From assembly GCA_938041615.1 (NCBI GenBank), contig CALISV010000216.1, positions 1 to 5,632 on the forward strand: a DNA stretch of 5,632 nucleotides. Direction: 5' to 3'. Below, piece by piece: positions 5,626-5,632 of the stretch. The notes beneath the pieces are model-generated. The model ran no database searches. It had not been told where the DNA came from and saw only the letters and a program-made list of their open reading frames with translations. This DNA comes from an uncultured Campylobacter sp. Lineage in GTDB: Bacteria > Campylobacterota > Campylobacteria > Campylobacterales > Campylobacteraceae. The position numbers and the translations under genes are program-made. Every line of letters starts with the position of its first letter. Positions within the stretch are counted from its first letter, which is position 1.

Positions 5626-5632
5626 AAATTTG

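Overview
The window looks like a chromosomal segment of a Campylobacter, most likely one of the higher-GC oral/gut species of the C. rectus / C. showae kind. The reasons are the very frequent AAATTT hexamer in and between genes, AAGGA-type ribosome sites in A-rich leaders, and a T-run plus TTTAAC-like promoter before pyrB. The protein families fit, but the species is an inference. Sampled lines of the conserved genes are above 50% GC, while one gene (3166-3741) is about 38%.

Layout. At 2-289 (+) is the C-terminal end of a RarD-like EamA-family permease, cut by the window edge. It is followed after 30 bases by a small single-pass membrane protein with a helical, charged cytoplasmic part (320-778, +, unknown function). 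A likely promoter (about 807-821) then leads into pyrB (845-1777) and pyrC (1774-3054). These encode aspartate carbamoyltransferase and dihydroorotase, the second and third steps of de novo pyrimidine synthesis, and they overlap by ATGA. All six metal-site residues expected for a class I dihydroorotase are present, so PyrC looks catalytic. No pyrI regulatory-chain gene is present in the window. A long near-perfect hairpin (3079-3124) closes the pyrBC unit.

After the hairpin lies an AT-rich, TTG-started gene for a four-helix membrane protein of unknown function (3166-3741, +). About 550 bases without a convincing gene follow (3742-4294). This stretch holds 15 copies of AAATTT, two overlapping inverted repeats, and stop-poor plus-strand frames that may be gene debris. 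On the minus strand, 5614 down to 4295, is a complete M20-family amidohydrolase that resembles E. coli AbgA (p-aminobenzoyl-glutamate hydrolase subunit A) along its whole length. No AbgB partner is seen.

The pyrimidine pair works as one unit; the other genes have no obvious functional link to it. Nothing here makes a clear new defence or mobile system. The items most worth a second look are the AAATTT-packed convergent intergenic region, the composition break at 3166-3741, and the pyrBC-end hairpin.
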